Positions 1-8,315 of a stretch of DNA of 64,000 nt are shown here, piece by piece. The notes below the pieces were generated by a model, which was given only the letters and a program-made list of their open reading frames with translations, was not told the origin of the DNA and did not search any database. Origin of the DNA: Streptomyces spirodelae (GTDB taxonomy: Bacteria; Actinomycetota; Actinomycetes; Streptomycetales; Streptomycetaceae); assembly GCF_017676385.1 (NCBI RefSeq), contig NZ_JAFFZN010000024.1, positions 62,001 to 126,000 on the forward strand, given 5' to 3'. A program made the position numbers and the translations under genes. The first letter of the stretch is position 1, and each line of letters starts with the position of its first letter.

Positions 1-1426
1 GCTGCTGATCGCCGAGCAGGACCTGATCGTGCTGGACGAGCCCACCAACCACCTCGACGTGGAGGGCATCTCCTGGCTGGCAGGCCATCTGCGCTCCCGG
101 CGCTCCGCGCTGGTGTGCGTCACGCACGACCGCTGGTTCCTCGACCAGGTCGCCACCCGGATGTGGGATGTGCAGCGCGGCGCTCTGCACGAGTACGAAG
201 GCGGCTACTCCGACTACGTCTTCGCCCGCGCGGAGCGGGAGCGCATCGCCGCGCAGGAGGAGAGCAAGCGGCAGAATCTGATGCGCAAGGAGCTGGCCTG
301 GCTGCGGCGCGGTGCCCCGGCCCGTACCAGCAAGCCCCGCTTCAGGATCGAGGCGGCGAACGCGCTGATCGAGGGCGAGCCGCCGCCGCGCGACAGCCAG
401 GAGCTGATGCGGTTCGCCAACTCGCGGCTGGGCAAGACCGTCTTCGACCTGGAGGACGTGACCGTGCAGGCCGGCCCCAAGATGCTGCTCAAGCATCTGA
501 CCTGGCAGCTCGGCCCCGGTGACCGGATCGGCCTGGTCGGGGTCAACGGCGCGGGCAAGACCTCCCTGCTGCGAGCCCTGGCCGACACCGCGCGCACCGG
601 CGGCGAGCAGACCTCCCCGCTGGTGACCGAGGGCCGGATCAAGGTCGGCAAGACGGTGAAGCTGGCGTACCTCTCCCAGGAGGTCGCCGAGCTGGACCCG
701 GCGCTGCGGGTCCTGGAGGCGGTCGAGGCCGTACGCTCCCGGATCGATCTGGGCAAGGGCCGCGAGATGACGGCCTCGCAGCTGTGCGAGCGGTTCGGGT
801 TCGTCAAGGAGAAGCAGTGGACGCCGGTCGGCGACCTCTCCGGCGGCGAGCGGCGGCGTCTGCAGATCCTGCGGCTGCTGATGGACGAGCCCAATGTCCT
901 CTTCCTGGACGAGCCCACCAACGACCTGGACATCGAGACCCTGACCCAGCTGGAGGACCTGTTGGACGGCTGGGCGGGGTCCCTGGTGGTCATCTCGCAC
1001 GACCGGTACTTCATCGAGCGCACCACGGACCGCGTCTTCGCGCTGCTGGGCGACGCGACGCTGCGGATGCTGCCGCGCGGTATCGACGAGTACCTGGAGC
1101 GCCGGGCCCGGATCGAGGCCAGGGCCGCGGCGGCGGCCCCCGCCGCCGCGCCGGGCGGCAGCGCGGCCACCCCACCGGCCGAGTCCGCCAAGGCCAACGC
1201 CAAGCCGGCGGGGCTCTCGCGCGCGGCGCAGAAGGAGATGCAGCGGATCGAGCGCCAGGTGGAGAAGGCCGAGCAGCGCGAGGCGGCACTGCACGCCGAG
1301 ATGGCCGAGCACGCCACGGACTTCGAGCGGGTCGCGGGGCTGGACGCCGAGCTGCGCGAGACCCGGGAGAAGCGCGAGGAGTTGGAGCTGCGCTGGCTTG
1401 AACTGGCGGACAGTGAGGGTGCATGA
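1..1426 (+). CDS. ABC-F family ATPase (Uup/EttA-like), 5' end outside window
   Basis: This is the C-terminal part of a soluble ABC-F protein, a family with two ATPase domains and no membrane segments that acts on ribosomes or on DNA. The frame is open to the left edge, so the start is missing. The first visible feature is the Walker B/linker motif of domain 1 (LDEPTNHLD, codons from base 32). It is followed by the ABC-F linker and by domain 2, with Walker A GVNGAGKTS, signature LSGGERRR and Walker B FLDEPTNDLD. After an Ala/Pro-rich spacer the last 70 residues form a charged coiled coil like the Uup C-terminal domain. No macrolide- or lincosamide-resistance context is visible, so a housekeeping role is more likely than antibiotic protection. 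Confidence 0.9.
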   Translation, partial: LLIAEQDLIVLDEPTNHLDVEGISWLAGHLRSRRSALVCVTHDRWFLDQVATRMWDVQRGALHEYEGGYSDYVFARAERERIAAQEESKRQNLMRKELAWLRRGAPARTSKPRFRIEAANALIEGEPPPRDSQELMRFANSRLGKTVFDLEDVTVQAGPKMLLKHLTWQLGPGDRIGLVGVNGAGKTSLLRALADTARTGGEQTSPLVTEGRIKVGKTVKLAYLSQEVAELDPALRVLEAVEAVRSRIDLGKGREMTASQLCERFGFVKEKQWTPVGDLSGGERRRLQILRLLMDEPNVLFLDEPTNDLDIETLTQLEDLLDGWAGSLVVISHDRYFIERTTDRVFALLGDATLRMLPRGIDEYLERRARIEARAAAAAPAAAPGGSAATPPAESAKANAKPAGLSRAAQKEMQRIERQVEKAEQREAALHAEMAEHATDFERVAGLDAELRETREKREELELRWLELADSEGA

Positions 1427-1446
1427 CAATCGCACACGGGGCCGGT

Positions 1447-1457
1447 GGTAGAAAGAA
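1447..1457 (+). promoter_or_regulatory. Leader motif GGTAGAAAGAA shared with the next paralogue
   Basis: The 11-mer GGTAGAAAGAA lies 29 bp before the ATG of the first beta-propeller gene. The identical 11-mer occurs at 3126-3136, before the second one. It is A-rich in a GC-rich context, so it may be part of a duplicated promoter or leader. It does not resemble a standard -10/-35 pair. Confidence 0.4.
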
Positions 1458-1485
1458 ACGCCCTGCTCCGTTCTGAGGACCCGCG

Positions 1486-3093
1486 ATGACACAGCCACCG
1501 CCTCCGCCGCCTGGTCAGCCTCCGCACGGTGGCTGGAATCCGCCTCACCCGCCGGCGCAGCCCCCCTCCTCGCCCCCCGGGCCGCCGCCGGCCCAGCCGC
1601 CGCCCGGTGGCGGCGTCGGCCCGCCGCAGTACGGCGCCCACCCTTCGGCGCCGCCGGTCCCGCCGTCTCCCCCGGGCACGCAGGGTCCGTACGGGCCGCA
1701 CCCTCCCTCCGGTCCGCCGTCCGGGCCCGGCGGTGCCAACACCAAGGTGCTCGCCGCCATCGCGGCTGTGGTCGCCGTGGTGCTCATCGCGGGCGGCATA
1801 TGGATGTTCACCGGTGACGACGGGGGCGGAGGCGGGGGCGGCCAGGCCGACGGCGGCGCGGTCGCCGGCGGCAGCACCGCCAAGCAGCTGTTCACGCTGG
1901 AGCAGCCCAACACCCACGTCAAGGACGCCAAGGGCGCGGACGGGGGCTGGGCCACCGAGAAGATCTACGCCAAGTCCACGATCAACGCCGTCGAGGGCTA
2001 TCACATGGACGGCAAGCGGGCCTGGCGGGTACCGCTGGGCGGCCCGGTGTGCGCCGCGTCGCCGCACATGACCGACGACCACCTCACGGCGGTCGGCTTC
2101 GAGAAGGGCGGCCACGGCTGCAACAGCGTCGCGGTCTTCGACGTGGACACCGGCGAGAAGCTCTGGGAGAAGCCGGTCCCGTTCGGAGACACCATCTTCG
2201 GCGGCGGGGACCTCAACCTGACGGTTGCACAGGACACCGTCGCCCTCTCCTGGATCGGCGGTTTCGCCGCCTACCCGATCGAGGGCGGCGACCCGCTGTG
2301 GAAGAGCAAGGAGACGGGCGAGACCTGCGAGCACACCCGCTACGGAGGCGGCGCCCGGCTGCTGGCGGTCCTGGAGTGCGGCAGCACACTGACCGTCAAT
2401 CAGCTCGACCCGAAGACCGGTCACTCCACCTGGGACGTCAAACTGCCCCGGGGCGTGGACGACGGACGCTCGGTACGGGTGGTGGACACGGAGCCGATCG
2501 TGTTGGTGGTGGGAACCGGTGACGAGGTCGAGTCGGAGGTCATGACGATCGACGACAAGGGCTCCGTCGCCGCAACCTTCAGCCTGGGCAAGCGCTACGA
2601 ACCGGGCTGCGGGATCGGCAACATGGGCAGCGAGTCGTGCTTCAACGTCGTGGCGACCGACAAGACGGTCTTCGTCTCGACCAAGGAGCACAGCGGCAAG
2701 GGCGACGGCCTGGCCCGGACCAACGAGGTGATGGGCTTCGGGTTCCACAGCGGCGAGCCGAAGTGGAAGTCCAGCTCAGGCGACGACCGCACGGTCTACC
2801 CCATCGGGACCGAGGGCGACAAGGCGATCGCCTATGTGACTCCGACCCTGGAGAAGGGCGGCCAGGTCGTCAGCGTCTCGGCGGACGACGGCAAGCAGCG
2901 CGGGCTGCTGCGGCTGCCGGACAAGACCGCGGAGCAGCAGGGCCGCTTCCGCGTACCGACCATGAGCACCAGCGCACCGGCGCTGTACGAGGGCGGCCGG
3001 CTCTTCCTCCAGCGGAGCCTGCTGTACGGGAAGGACGAGCTGTCGGAGAAGGAGAGCGCGCCGATGGCCATGGGGTTCGGTACCGGACGGTGA
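1486..3093 (+). CDS. Membrane-anchored PQQ-like beta-propeller protein, copy 1
   Basis: The protein has 535 residues. The first ~85 are a cytoplasmic Pro/Gly-rich tail, residues ~88-107 form one transmembrane helix (VLAAIAAVVAVVLIAGG), a Gly-rich spacer follows, and then comes a large extracellular domain. That domain has WD/PQQ-like repeat elements such as VFDVDTGEKLWE and GFHSGEPKWKSSS and paired cysteines that could form disulfides. It is probably a surface beta-propeller of the PQQ-binding-like repeat class; ligand and function are unknown. The start is supported by GAGGA upstream of ATG. It is a clear paralogue of the following gene (both share GGWAT near the membrane and RTNEVM/RINEVM near the end), so the pair arose by tandem duplication. 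Confidence 0.8.
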   Translation: MTQPPPPPPGQPPHGGWNPPHPPAQPPSSPPGPPPAQPPPGGGVGPPQYGAHPSAPPVPPSPPGTQGPYGPHPPSGPPSGPGGANTKVLAAIAAVVAVVLIAGGIWMFTGDDGGGGGGGQADGGAVAGGSTAKQLFTLEQPNTHVKDAKGADGGWATEKIYAKSTINAVEGYHMDGKRAWRVPLGGPVCAASPHMTDDHLTAVGFEKGGHGCNSVAVFDVDTGEKLWEKPVPFGDTIFGGGDLNLTVAQDTVALSWIGGFAAYPIEGGDPLWKSKETGETCEHTRYGGGARLLAVLECGSTLTVNQLDPKTGHSTWDVKLPRGVDDGRSVRVVDTEPIVLVVGTGDEVESEVMTIDDKGSVAATFSLGKRYEPGCGIGNMGSESCFNVVATDKTVFVSTKEHSGKGDGLARTNEVMGFGFHSGEPKWKSSSGDDRTVYPIGTEGDKAIAYVTPTLEKGGQVVSVSADDGKQRGLLRLPDKTAEQQGRFRVPTMSTSAPALYEGGRLFLQRSLLYGKDELSEKESAPMAMGFGTGR

Positions 3094-3125
3094 CGGAACC
3101 GCGATCCGGGTCCTCGGTGTCCGAT

Positions 3126-3136
3126 GGTAGAAAGAA
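3126..3136 (+). promoter_or_regulatory. Second copy of leader motif GGTAGAAAGAA
   Basis: This is the same 11-mer as at 1447-1457, followed by a CTCTGAAG stretch similar to the TTCTGAGG that follows the first copy. Here it is about 118 bp from the start codon, with extra direct repeats inserted between. Confidence 0.4.
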
Positions 3137-3186
3137 CTTCCGCTCTGAAGTCTGCCATTGGTAGACCACATGTCCGATTCGCTCGG

Positions 3187-3214
3187 CCCTACGGGGGTTT
3201 GCCCTACGGGGGTT
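3187..3214 (+). repeat. Two direct copies of CCCTACGGGGGTT
   Basis: The 13-mer CCCTACGGGGGTT occurs at 3187-3199 and again at 3202-3214, two bases apart. It lies between the shared leader motif and the RBS (GAGGGA) of the second beta-propeller gene. It could be a slipped duplication or a regulatory direct repeat. Confidence 0.5.
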
Positions 3215-3253
3215 GAAGGTCCGGCGCCGGTCTGCCCGTAACGAGGGATTTTC

Positions 3254-5059
3254 ATGTCGCAGCCGCCTCCGCCGCCTAGCCAGCCGCCACCCGGAGGCTT
3301 CGGCGCACCGCAGGAACCGCCGCGTGATCAGCAGGGGCAGCCGTCCTACGGCTACCCGCAGCAGCCCGGCTCCGACCAGTCGTACGGCTACCCCCAGCAG
3401 CCCCCGCAGCCTCCCCAGGGCCCGGCCGGAACGCCGTCGGAGCCTCCCACGCCCGCGGCACCCTCCGGCTACGGCTATCCGCAGCAGAACGCCCACGCGG
3501 CGCCCACGCAGGCCGCCTTCGGCGCTGTGACACCCCCGCCGCCGGGCCCGCCCGGGCAGCCCCCTGGTCCTCCCGGCCCTCCCGGTCCGCCGCCGGGCGG
3601 CTACGGGCAGCAGCCGCCGGCCGGTTACCCGTACGCCAACACCGCTGCCGGGGCGCCCGGTGGCGGAGGCGGTGGCAGGAACAACTCCAAGATCATTGCC
3701 GTGGTCGCCGGTGTGGTGGCCGTCGCGGTGATAGCCGTCGGTGTCGTCTTCTTCGTGACGAAGGACGACGGCGGCAAGAAGAACGAGTCCAAGGGCGACG
3801 ACAAGAAGAACTCCCAGCAGAAGGACCCGAACACGCCGCCGAAGGACCCGCAGGCGAAGCAGATCGTGGACCTGAAGGCGCCGGAGGTCAAGGACTACAC
3901 CGACGTCGGAGGCGGCTGGGCCACCGACAAGGTGTTCGCCAAGTCCTCGGTCCGGGAAATGATCATCAAGGAGTTCAAGTCCGGCAGTGAGACCAAGATC
4001 TCGCTCAAGGGCAATGTCTGCGCGGCCTCCAACGGGATGACGGAGGACCACAAGGTCGCCGTCGTCGTACAGGAGACCATCTCCAACAGCGCCGACTGCA
4101 CCCGCATGGTGATCGTGGACCTGGACGCCAAGAAGATCGCCTGGGACAAGACCATGCCCAACGCGGACACCCGGTCCGTGGACAGCGTCGCCATCAGCGG
4201 CGACACCGTCGCGGCCGCGTGGATCGGTGGCTCCGTCGGCTACAAGATCTCCACAAAGAAGGAGCTGTGGAAGGCCAAGCCGAGCGAGTGCCGTGACGTC
4301 GGCTACGCGGGCGGCAAGAAGCTGTTCGCCGTGGTGGAGTGCGGCAGCAGCATCAGGAACCCGCAGGTTTCCGTGCAGCGTCTGAACCCCGACTCCGGCA
4401 AGTCCGAGTGGAAGTACGACCCGCCCAAGGGCGTGCGCAACGTCCGTATCGCCTCCACCGAGCCGCTGGTGCTGGTGGCCGGCGCGGGTGACGAGCTGAC
4501 CAGCGATGTGCTGACCGTCGGCGAGGACAAGAAGCTCAAGGCGAAGATCTCGCTGGGCGACCGCTACGAGAGGCCCTGCCGGGTGGAGGTCAACAGCTGC
4601 TACAGCATCGCCGTCGGCCCCGATTCGGTCTACCTGGCGACCACCGAGCACGACGGGGGCTCCGACAGCCTGTCCCGGATCAACGAGGTGATGGCCTTCG
4701 ACTTCAACACGGGCCGCACCAAGTGGAAGTCGAGTTCGGGCGACAGCCGCGAGATCGTCCCGTTCAAGATGCAGGGCTCCAACGTGGTGGCGTACAAGAC
4801 GCCCAGCATCGGGCACGGTGGCGAGATCGTCACCATCGAGCCGAAGAAGGGCAAGCAGACCACTTTGCTGAAGATGCCGGCCTCCGACTTCGACGAGGGC
4901 GAGCAGGCGTTCTCCGTCTCCCCCGGTTCGCTGGACACCCCGCTGATCTTCGAGCACAACAGGTTCTTCCTGCTGGAGAACACCCTCTCCGAGAACCGCT
5001 CCAGCCTCCGGGACGAGGAGCCCCGGCTGGCGGTCGGTTTCGCGCCGAGCGGTGAGTAG
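3254..5059 (+). CDS. Membrane-anchored PQQ-like beta-propeller protein, copy 2
   Basis: This 601-residue protein has the same architecture as its upstream neighbour. Residues 1-~135 are rich in Pro, Gln and Gly-Tyr (repeats like YGYPQQ), residues ~146-167 form a transmembrane helix, a Lys/Asp-rich spacer follows, and the rest is an extracellular repeat domain with conserved cysteines. Repeat blades are visible as VDLDAKKIAWDK and FDFNTGRTKWKSSSG. The start ATG follows GAGGGA. A strong hairpin 28 bp after the stop ends the pair. Role unknown; the cytoplasmic Pro-rich tail could bind other proteins, but that is inference. Confidence 0.8.
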   Translation: MSQPPPPPSQPPPGGFGAPQEPPRDQQGQPSYGYPQQPGSDQSYGYPQQPPQPPQGPAGTPSEPPTPAAPSGYGYPQQNAHAAPTQAAFGAVTPPPPGPPGQPPGPPGPPGPPPGGYGQQPPAGYPYANTAAGAPGGGGGGRNNSKIIAVVAGVVAVAVIAVGVVFFVTKDDGGKKNESKGDDKKNSQQKDPNTPPKDPQAKQIVDLKAPEVKDYTDVGGGWATDKVFAKSSVREMIIKEFKSGSETKISLKGNVCAASNGMTEDHKVAVVVQETISNSADCTRMVIVDLDAKKIAWDKTMPNADTRSVDSVAISGDTVAAAWIGGSVGYKISTKKELWKAKPSECRDVGYAGGKKLFAVVECGSSIRNPQVSVQRLNPDSGKSEWKYDPPKGVRNVRIASTEPLVLVAGAGDELTSDVLTVGEDKKLKAKISLGDRYERPCRVEVNSCYSIAVGPDSVYLATTEHDGGSDSLSRINEVMAFDFNTGRTKWKSSSGDSREIVPFKMQGSNVVAYKTPSIGHGGEIVTIEPKKGKQTTLLKMPASDFDEGEQAFSVSPGSLDTPLIFEHNRFFLLENTLSENRSSLRDEEPRLAVGFAPSGE

Positions 5060-5086
5060 CCCTTGAGTAGCCCTTCCTGAGGCCAC

Positions 5087-5133
5087 AGCAGCACCGGCCC
5101 GGCACGGTTCTTCCGTGCCGGGCCGGTGCTGCT
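5087..5133 (+). terminator. Perfect 20-bp hairpin terminator
   Basis: The arms AGCAGCACCGGCCCGGCACG and its exact complement flank a 7-base loop (5107-5113). There is no U-tract, which is usual for Streptomyces terminators. It sits directly after the beta-propeller gene. Confidence 0.85.
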
Positions 5134-5282
5134 CGGGCAGGATCGGTTCAAGCCCTCCCTTGGGGATTTCAGCCCGTAAGGGGCGCGGAACGGCGAGTGA
5201 GCGTGTAGCTTCCCGGAGAACAAGAGAGGGGCTGCGCCGGGGGGTGCGGGGCCAACGGGAGTGTGTGGGGGGAGCGAGCTTG

Positions 5283-5957
5283 ATGAGCGTGCGGCTCATG
5301 GTGGTCGACGACCACCGCCTGCTCGCCGAGGCTCTTGCCTCGGCGCTGAAGCTGCGCGGACACCGCGTGCTGGCGGCGGCCGCGCCCAGCGGCGGCGCCG
5401 CCGAGCTGGTGATCAGCAGGGCGCCGGAGGTGTGTCTGCTGGGCACGGCGACGCCGGCCGAACCGGGGGTCTTCGACCCGGTGGTGCGGATCAAAAGAGA
5501 GAAGCCGCAGATCGCGGTGGTGGTGCTCGGTCCGGTGCCGAGCCCGCGGGGGATCGCCTCCGCCTTCGCGGCGGGGGCGTCCGGCTATGTGCGGCACGAC
5601 GAGCGGATCGAGGGCGTGGAGCGTGCCATGGTCAAGGCCAGGGCCGGAGAGGCCGCCGTGGCACCGCAGTTATTGACGCAGTCCTTCGCCGAACTGCTCA
5701 ACCCGGCAGCGGAGCCGGACGACGAGGGCGCCCGGCTGCTGCAGATGCTCACGCCGCGGGAGGTGGAGGTGCTGGTACGGGTCGCCGAGGGCGAGGACAC
5801 CCGGCTGATCGCCGCGGGCATGGGGATCGCCCCCTCGACGGCCCGCACCCATGTGCAACGGGTCCTGATGAAACTGGGCGTCGGCTCCCGCCTGGAAGCC
5901 GCAGCGCTGGCCGCCCGCACCGGCTTATTGGACCGCGCGGGTGGGGGCGCCCCGTAA
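5283..5957 (+). CDS. Atypical LuxR/NarL-type response regulator with two TTA codons
   Basis: This is a 224-residue DNA-binding regulator with an N-terminal receiver-like domain (~1-120) and a C-terminal LuxR helix-turn-helix (LTPREVEVLVRVAEG to the end). I chose the ATG before SVRLMVVDDH, where the receiver fold begins; the frame is open further upstream but that stretch looks non-coding. The acidic pair D9-D10 is present, but the phosphoacceptor Asp is replaced by Gly54 (PEVCLLGTATP), so it is unlikely to be phosphorylated normally. Codons 130 (5670-5672) and 215 (5925-5927) are TTA, the rare codon read only by the bldA tRNA, so translation is probably developmentally timed. No sensor kinase is adjacent. 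Confidence 0.85.
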   Translation: MSVRLMVVDDHRLLAEALASALKLRGHRVLAAAAPSGGAAELVISRAPEVCLLGTATPAEPGVFDPVVRIKREKPQIAVVVLGPVPSPRGIASAFAAGASGYVRHDERIEGVERAMVKARAGEAAVAPQLLTQSFAELLNPAAEPDDEGARLLQMLTPREVEVLVRVAEGEDTRLIAAGMGIAPSTARTHVQRVLMKLGVGSRLEAAALAARTGLLDRAGGGAP

Positions 5958-6060
5958 GGAGGGGGCGCCCTGCAAGGGGCGCGGGGAACTGCTCCCCCAG
6001 CCTCCGGCCGGGAGGTACCCCCACAGCCAGAACGCGCCCGCAGACCGGCGACGGCACAAA
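5951..6060. repeat. Streptomyces-type intergenic element, copy A
   Basis: After the regulator lies a stretch containing GGGGCGCGGGGAACTGCTC followed by CCCAGCCTCCGGCCGGGAGG. Its core resembles GGGCGCGGTGAACTGCGCGA, seen in the opposite orientation near 36060-36130, and the degenerate GGTGCGGGGGACTGCGCGA near 60475. From memory, GGGGCGCGGGGAACTGCGCGA-like sequences are scattered between genes in many Streptomyces genomes. Confidence 0.5.
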
Positions 6061-6070
6061 GGGGCAGCCC

Positions 6071-6406
6071 CTACTCGGCGGCGTCGCCGTCCCGCACCGC
6101 GGGCGGCGGCACCGTCGGGCTCAGCCTCAGCCATACGAGGAAGGCCACGCCAAGTATCAGCATGGCGATGCCCGTCCACAGATTGATGTTGATGTCCTGC
6201 GCCTTCCTCAGGTCCTCCTCCGAGGCGAAGACCCCGGCGAGGGTGACGATCACGCCGTACACCACGAACAGGCCGCCGATGATGCGGCGTACGTCGAAGA
6301 GCCGGGCCGCGGTCTGCGACCGCCGCTCCAGTTCCTCCACGTCCTTGGCCACCTGCTGAGCGGCCGGCTTCGAGGGGGTGCTGTCATGACTCATGGGGCT
6401 ACTCAT
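6071..6406 (-). CDS. Small membrane protein with two TM helices, paired with the symporter
   Basis: The protein has 111 residues. A charged N-terminus that could form an amphipathic helix (AKDVEELERRSQTAARLFDVRR) is followed by two hydrophobic helices (IIGGLFVVYGVIVTLAGVF and LWTGIAMLILGVAFLVWL) and a short polar tail. It starts 28 bp after the symporter stop on the same strand, so it is probably co-transcribed and may be an accessory subunit, by analogy with other small proteins encoded beside SSS transporters. A start four codons downstream (MSHDS) is also possible. Function not known. Confidence 0.7.
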   Translation of the reverse strand: MSSPMSHDSTPSKPAAQQVAKDVEELERRSQTAARLFDVRRIIGGLFVVYGVIVTLAGVFASEEDLRKAQDININLWTGIAMLILGVAFLVWLRLSPTVPPPAVRDGDAAE

Positions 6407-6434
6407 GGAGCTTCAGTGTCCTCCGCGTCGGGGC

Positions 6435-8105
6435 TCAGAAGGAGAAGGGGACGTAGCAGACGGCGGCGAGGATCAGCGCGCCCCAGCCCAGCAGCGCGGG
6501 CTTGCGGTACCACGCGTCGTCGCCCTCGCCCAGCGGCTCGGGTTCGCCGGGCGAGCGGGTTCCGTAGACGAGCCCCGCGAGTTCCTCGGCCGGCTTGGGC
6601 TTGGTGAACAGGGTGACGGCCACCATCACCACGGCACCCACGGCGAAGGCCACGATCGATGAGACGAAGTTGGCGCCCTGGTCGGTGGGGATGTCGATGA
6701 CGCCCTGCTTGTAGAGCCAGAAGTAGTTCACCATCGCGCCGACTGTGCCCGTCAGCAGGCCCCAGAACCCGGCCGCCGGCGTGGTCTTCTTCCAGAACAT
6801 GCCGATGATGAAGACGACGAACAGCGGCACGTTGAAGAAGGAGAACAGCGTCTGGAGGTAGTTCATGATGTTGCTGAACTCGGAGGCGATGAACGCCGTC
6901 CCCATCCCGATCAGCACGCCGGCGACGGTGACCCAGCGGGCCGTGGCCACATAGTGCTCGTCGGGACGGTCCTTCTTCAGGTACGCCGCGTAGATGTCGT
7001 TGGTGAAGACGGTGTTGAAGGAGGAGATGTTCGCCGCCATACCGGCCATGAACGCCGCCAGCAGACCGGTGACCGCGATGCCGAGCACGCCGTTGGGCAG
7101 CAGGTCGCGCATCAGTACCGGGATGGCGTCGTTGTACTGCAGGCCCTTCTCGGTCTTGCCCAGTGTCGGCTCCATCACCAGCGCGATCAGACCGGGGATG
7201 ACGACGACCGCCGGGATGAAGATCTTCGGGAAGGCCGCGATCAGCGGGGTGCGCCGCGCCGCTGAGAGGTTCTTGGCGGAGAGCGCGCGCTGCACCTCGG
7301 CGAAGTTGGTCGTCCAGTAGCCGAAGCTCATCACGAAGCCGAGGCCCAGCACGATGGTCAGCCAGTTGGCGCCCAGCGGGTTGGCGGAGCCGATGCCGGT
7401 GCCGTCCCAGGCGGTCATGAAGGCGCCGCCCTTCTCACCGGAGAGGGTGTCGGTGATGCCGCCCCAGCCGCCGACGCGCTTGAGGCCCACGACGGTGAGC
7501 GGGATCAGCGCGGCGAGGATGACGAAGAACTGCAGCACCTCGGTGTAGATGGCCGAGGAGAGGCCGCCGAGGGTGATGTACGCGAGCACGAAGAAGCCCG
7601 CGACCACGACGGATATCCACAGCTCCCAGCCCAGCAGCGCCTTGAGCACCAGGGCGAGCGCGTAGAGGTTGACGCCCGCGATCAGCACGGAGGAGACCGC
7701 GAAGATGATCGAGCTGAGCAGGTGGGAGGAGGGCCCGAAGCGGTGCAGCAGGAACTCGGGCACCGAGCGGACCTTGGAGCCGTAGTAGAACGGCATCATC
7801 ACCAGGCCGAGGAAGACCATGGCGGGGATGGCGCCGATCCAGTACCAGTGCACGGTGTAGACGCCGTACTGGGCACCGTTGGCGGCCATGCCGAGGATCT
7901 CGGTGGCGCCGAGGTTGGCGGCCACGAAGGCGAGACCGGTGATCCAGGCGGGGAGCGACCGGCCGGAGAGAAAGAAGTCGAGGCTGGTCTTCACACTGCG
8001 CCGGGCGGCGAAGCCGATCCCGAGTACCACGGCGAAGTAGATGCCGAGAAGTGTGTAGTCGAGTCCGTTGGTGGGGAGCCGTAGCCCTTCGGCCAGGTGC
8101 AACAT
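6435..8105 (-). CDS. Sodium:solute symporter (SSS/SGLT family), probable sugar transporter
   Basis: This 556-residue integral membrane protein has many hydrophobic helices spread through its length. It shows the SSS signature region early (SLDFFLSGRSLPAWITGLAFVA, then NLGATEILGMAANGAQYG), as in SGLT-type sodium/glucose cotransporters. It would import a solute driven by the sodium gradient. Divergent placement beside galT-galE-galK points to galactose or a related sugar as substrate; this is inference from context. The ~210 bp between it and galT probably holds both promoters. The frame opens at ATG 8105, with LDYTLLGIYF as the first helix. Confidence 0.85.
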   Translation of the reverse strand: MLHLAEGLRLPTNGLDYTLLGIYFAVVLGIGFAARRSVKTSLDFFLSGRSLPAWITGLAFVAANLGATEILGMAANGAQYGVYTVHWYWIGAIPAMVFLGLVMMPFYYGSKVRSVPEFLLHRFGPSSHLLSSIIFAVSSVLIAGVNLYALALVLKALLGWELWISVVVAGFFVLAYITLGGLSSAIYTEVLQFFVILAALIPLTVVGLKRVGGWGGITDTLSGEKGGAFMTAWDGTGIGSANPLGANWLTIVLGLGFVMSFGYWTTNFAEVQRALSAKNLSAARRTPLIAAFPKIFIPAVVVIPGLIALVMEPTLGKTEKGLQYNDAIPVLMRDLLPNGVLGIAVTGLLAAFMAGMAANISSFNTVFTNDIYAAYLKKDRPDEHYVATARWVTVAGVLIGMGTAFIASEFSNIMNYLQTLFSFFNVPLFVVFIIGMFWKKTTPAAGFWGLLTGTVGAMVNYFWLYKQGVIDIPTDQGANFVSSIVAFAVGAVVMVAVTLFTKPKPAEELAGLVYGTRSPGEPEPLGEGDDAWYRKPALLGWGALILAAVCYVPFSF

Positions 8106-8315
8106 GGGTCACTCGCTTCATCGCGCGATCGGAACGGACGCGAACGTACCGCCGGTGTTTCAACTTTTGAAAGGTCTTGTTGCAGGAATTTGTTTGATTG
8201 TGATGATTAACGAGCGCTCCGTGCAGCCCGGAGCCGGAGCCGTCTCGGCTCTTCTGTTGGCTCCTGGTTCCTTGTGTGTGATTATGTTTGAGGTCCAGGA
8301 ACGAGGAGCCACCCG
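8106..8315. promoter_or_regulatory. Divergent symporter/galT control region
   Basis: This AT-richer stretch holds a perfect inverted repeat TTTCAActtTTGAAA at 8158-8172. It also holds two TGTTTGA elements, at 8191-8197 (within TGTTTGATTGTGATGATTAA) and at 8285-8291. Repeats of this kind resemble operators of DeoR-type sugar regulators, but no such regulator gene is in the window. The galT start is GTG at 8316 preceded by GAGGAG. Confidence 0.45.

Noticed and set aside
214..2748. Long minus-strand open frame (844 codons) opposite the ABC-F and first beta-propeller genes
   Set aside because: It is a shadow frame typical of GC-rich DNA; the plus strand has clear family motifs, RBS and codon bias.
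2870..5494. Long minus-strand frame (874 codons) across the second beta-propeller gene and the regulator start
   Set aside because: Same reason; it crosses a perfect terminator hairpin and two real genes, and shows no protein motifs.
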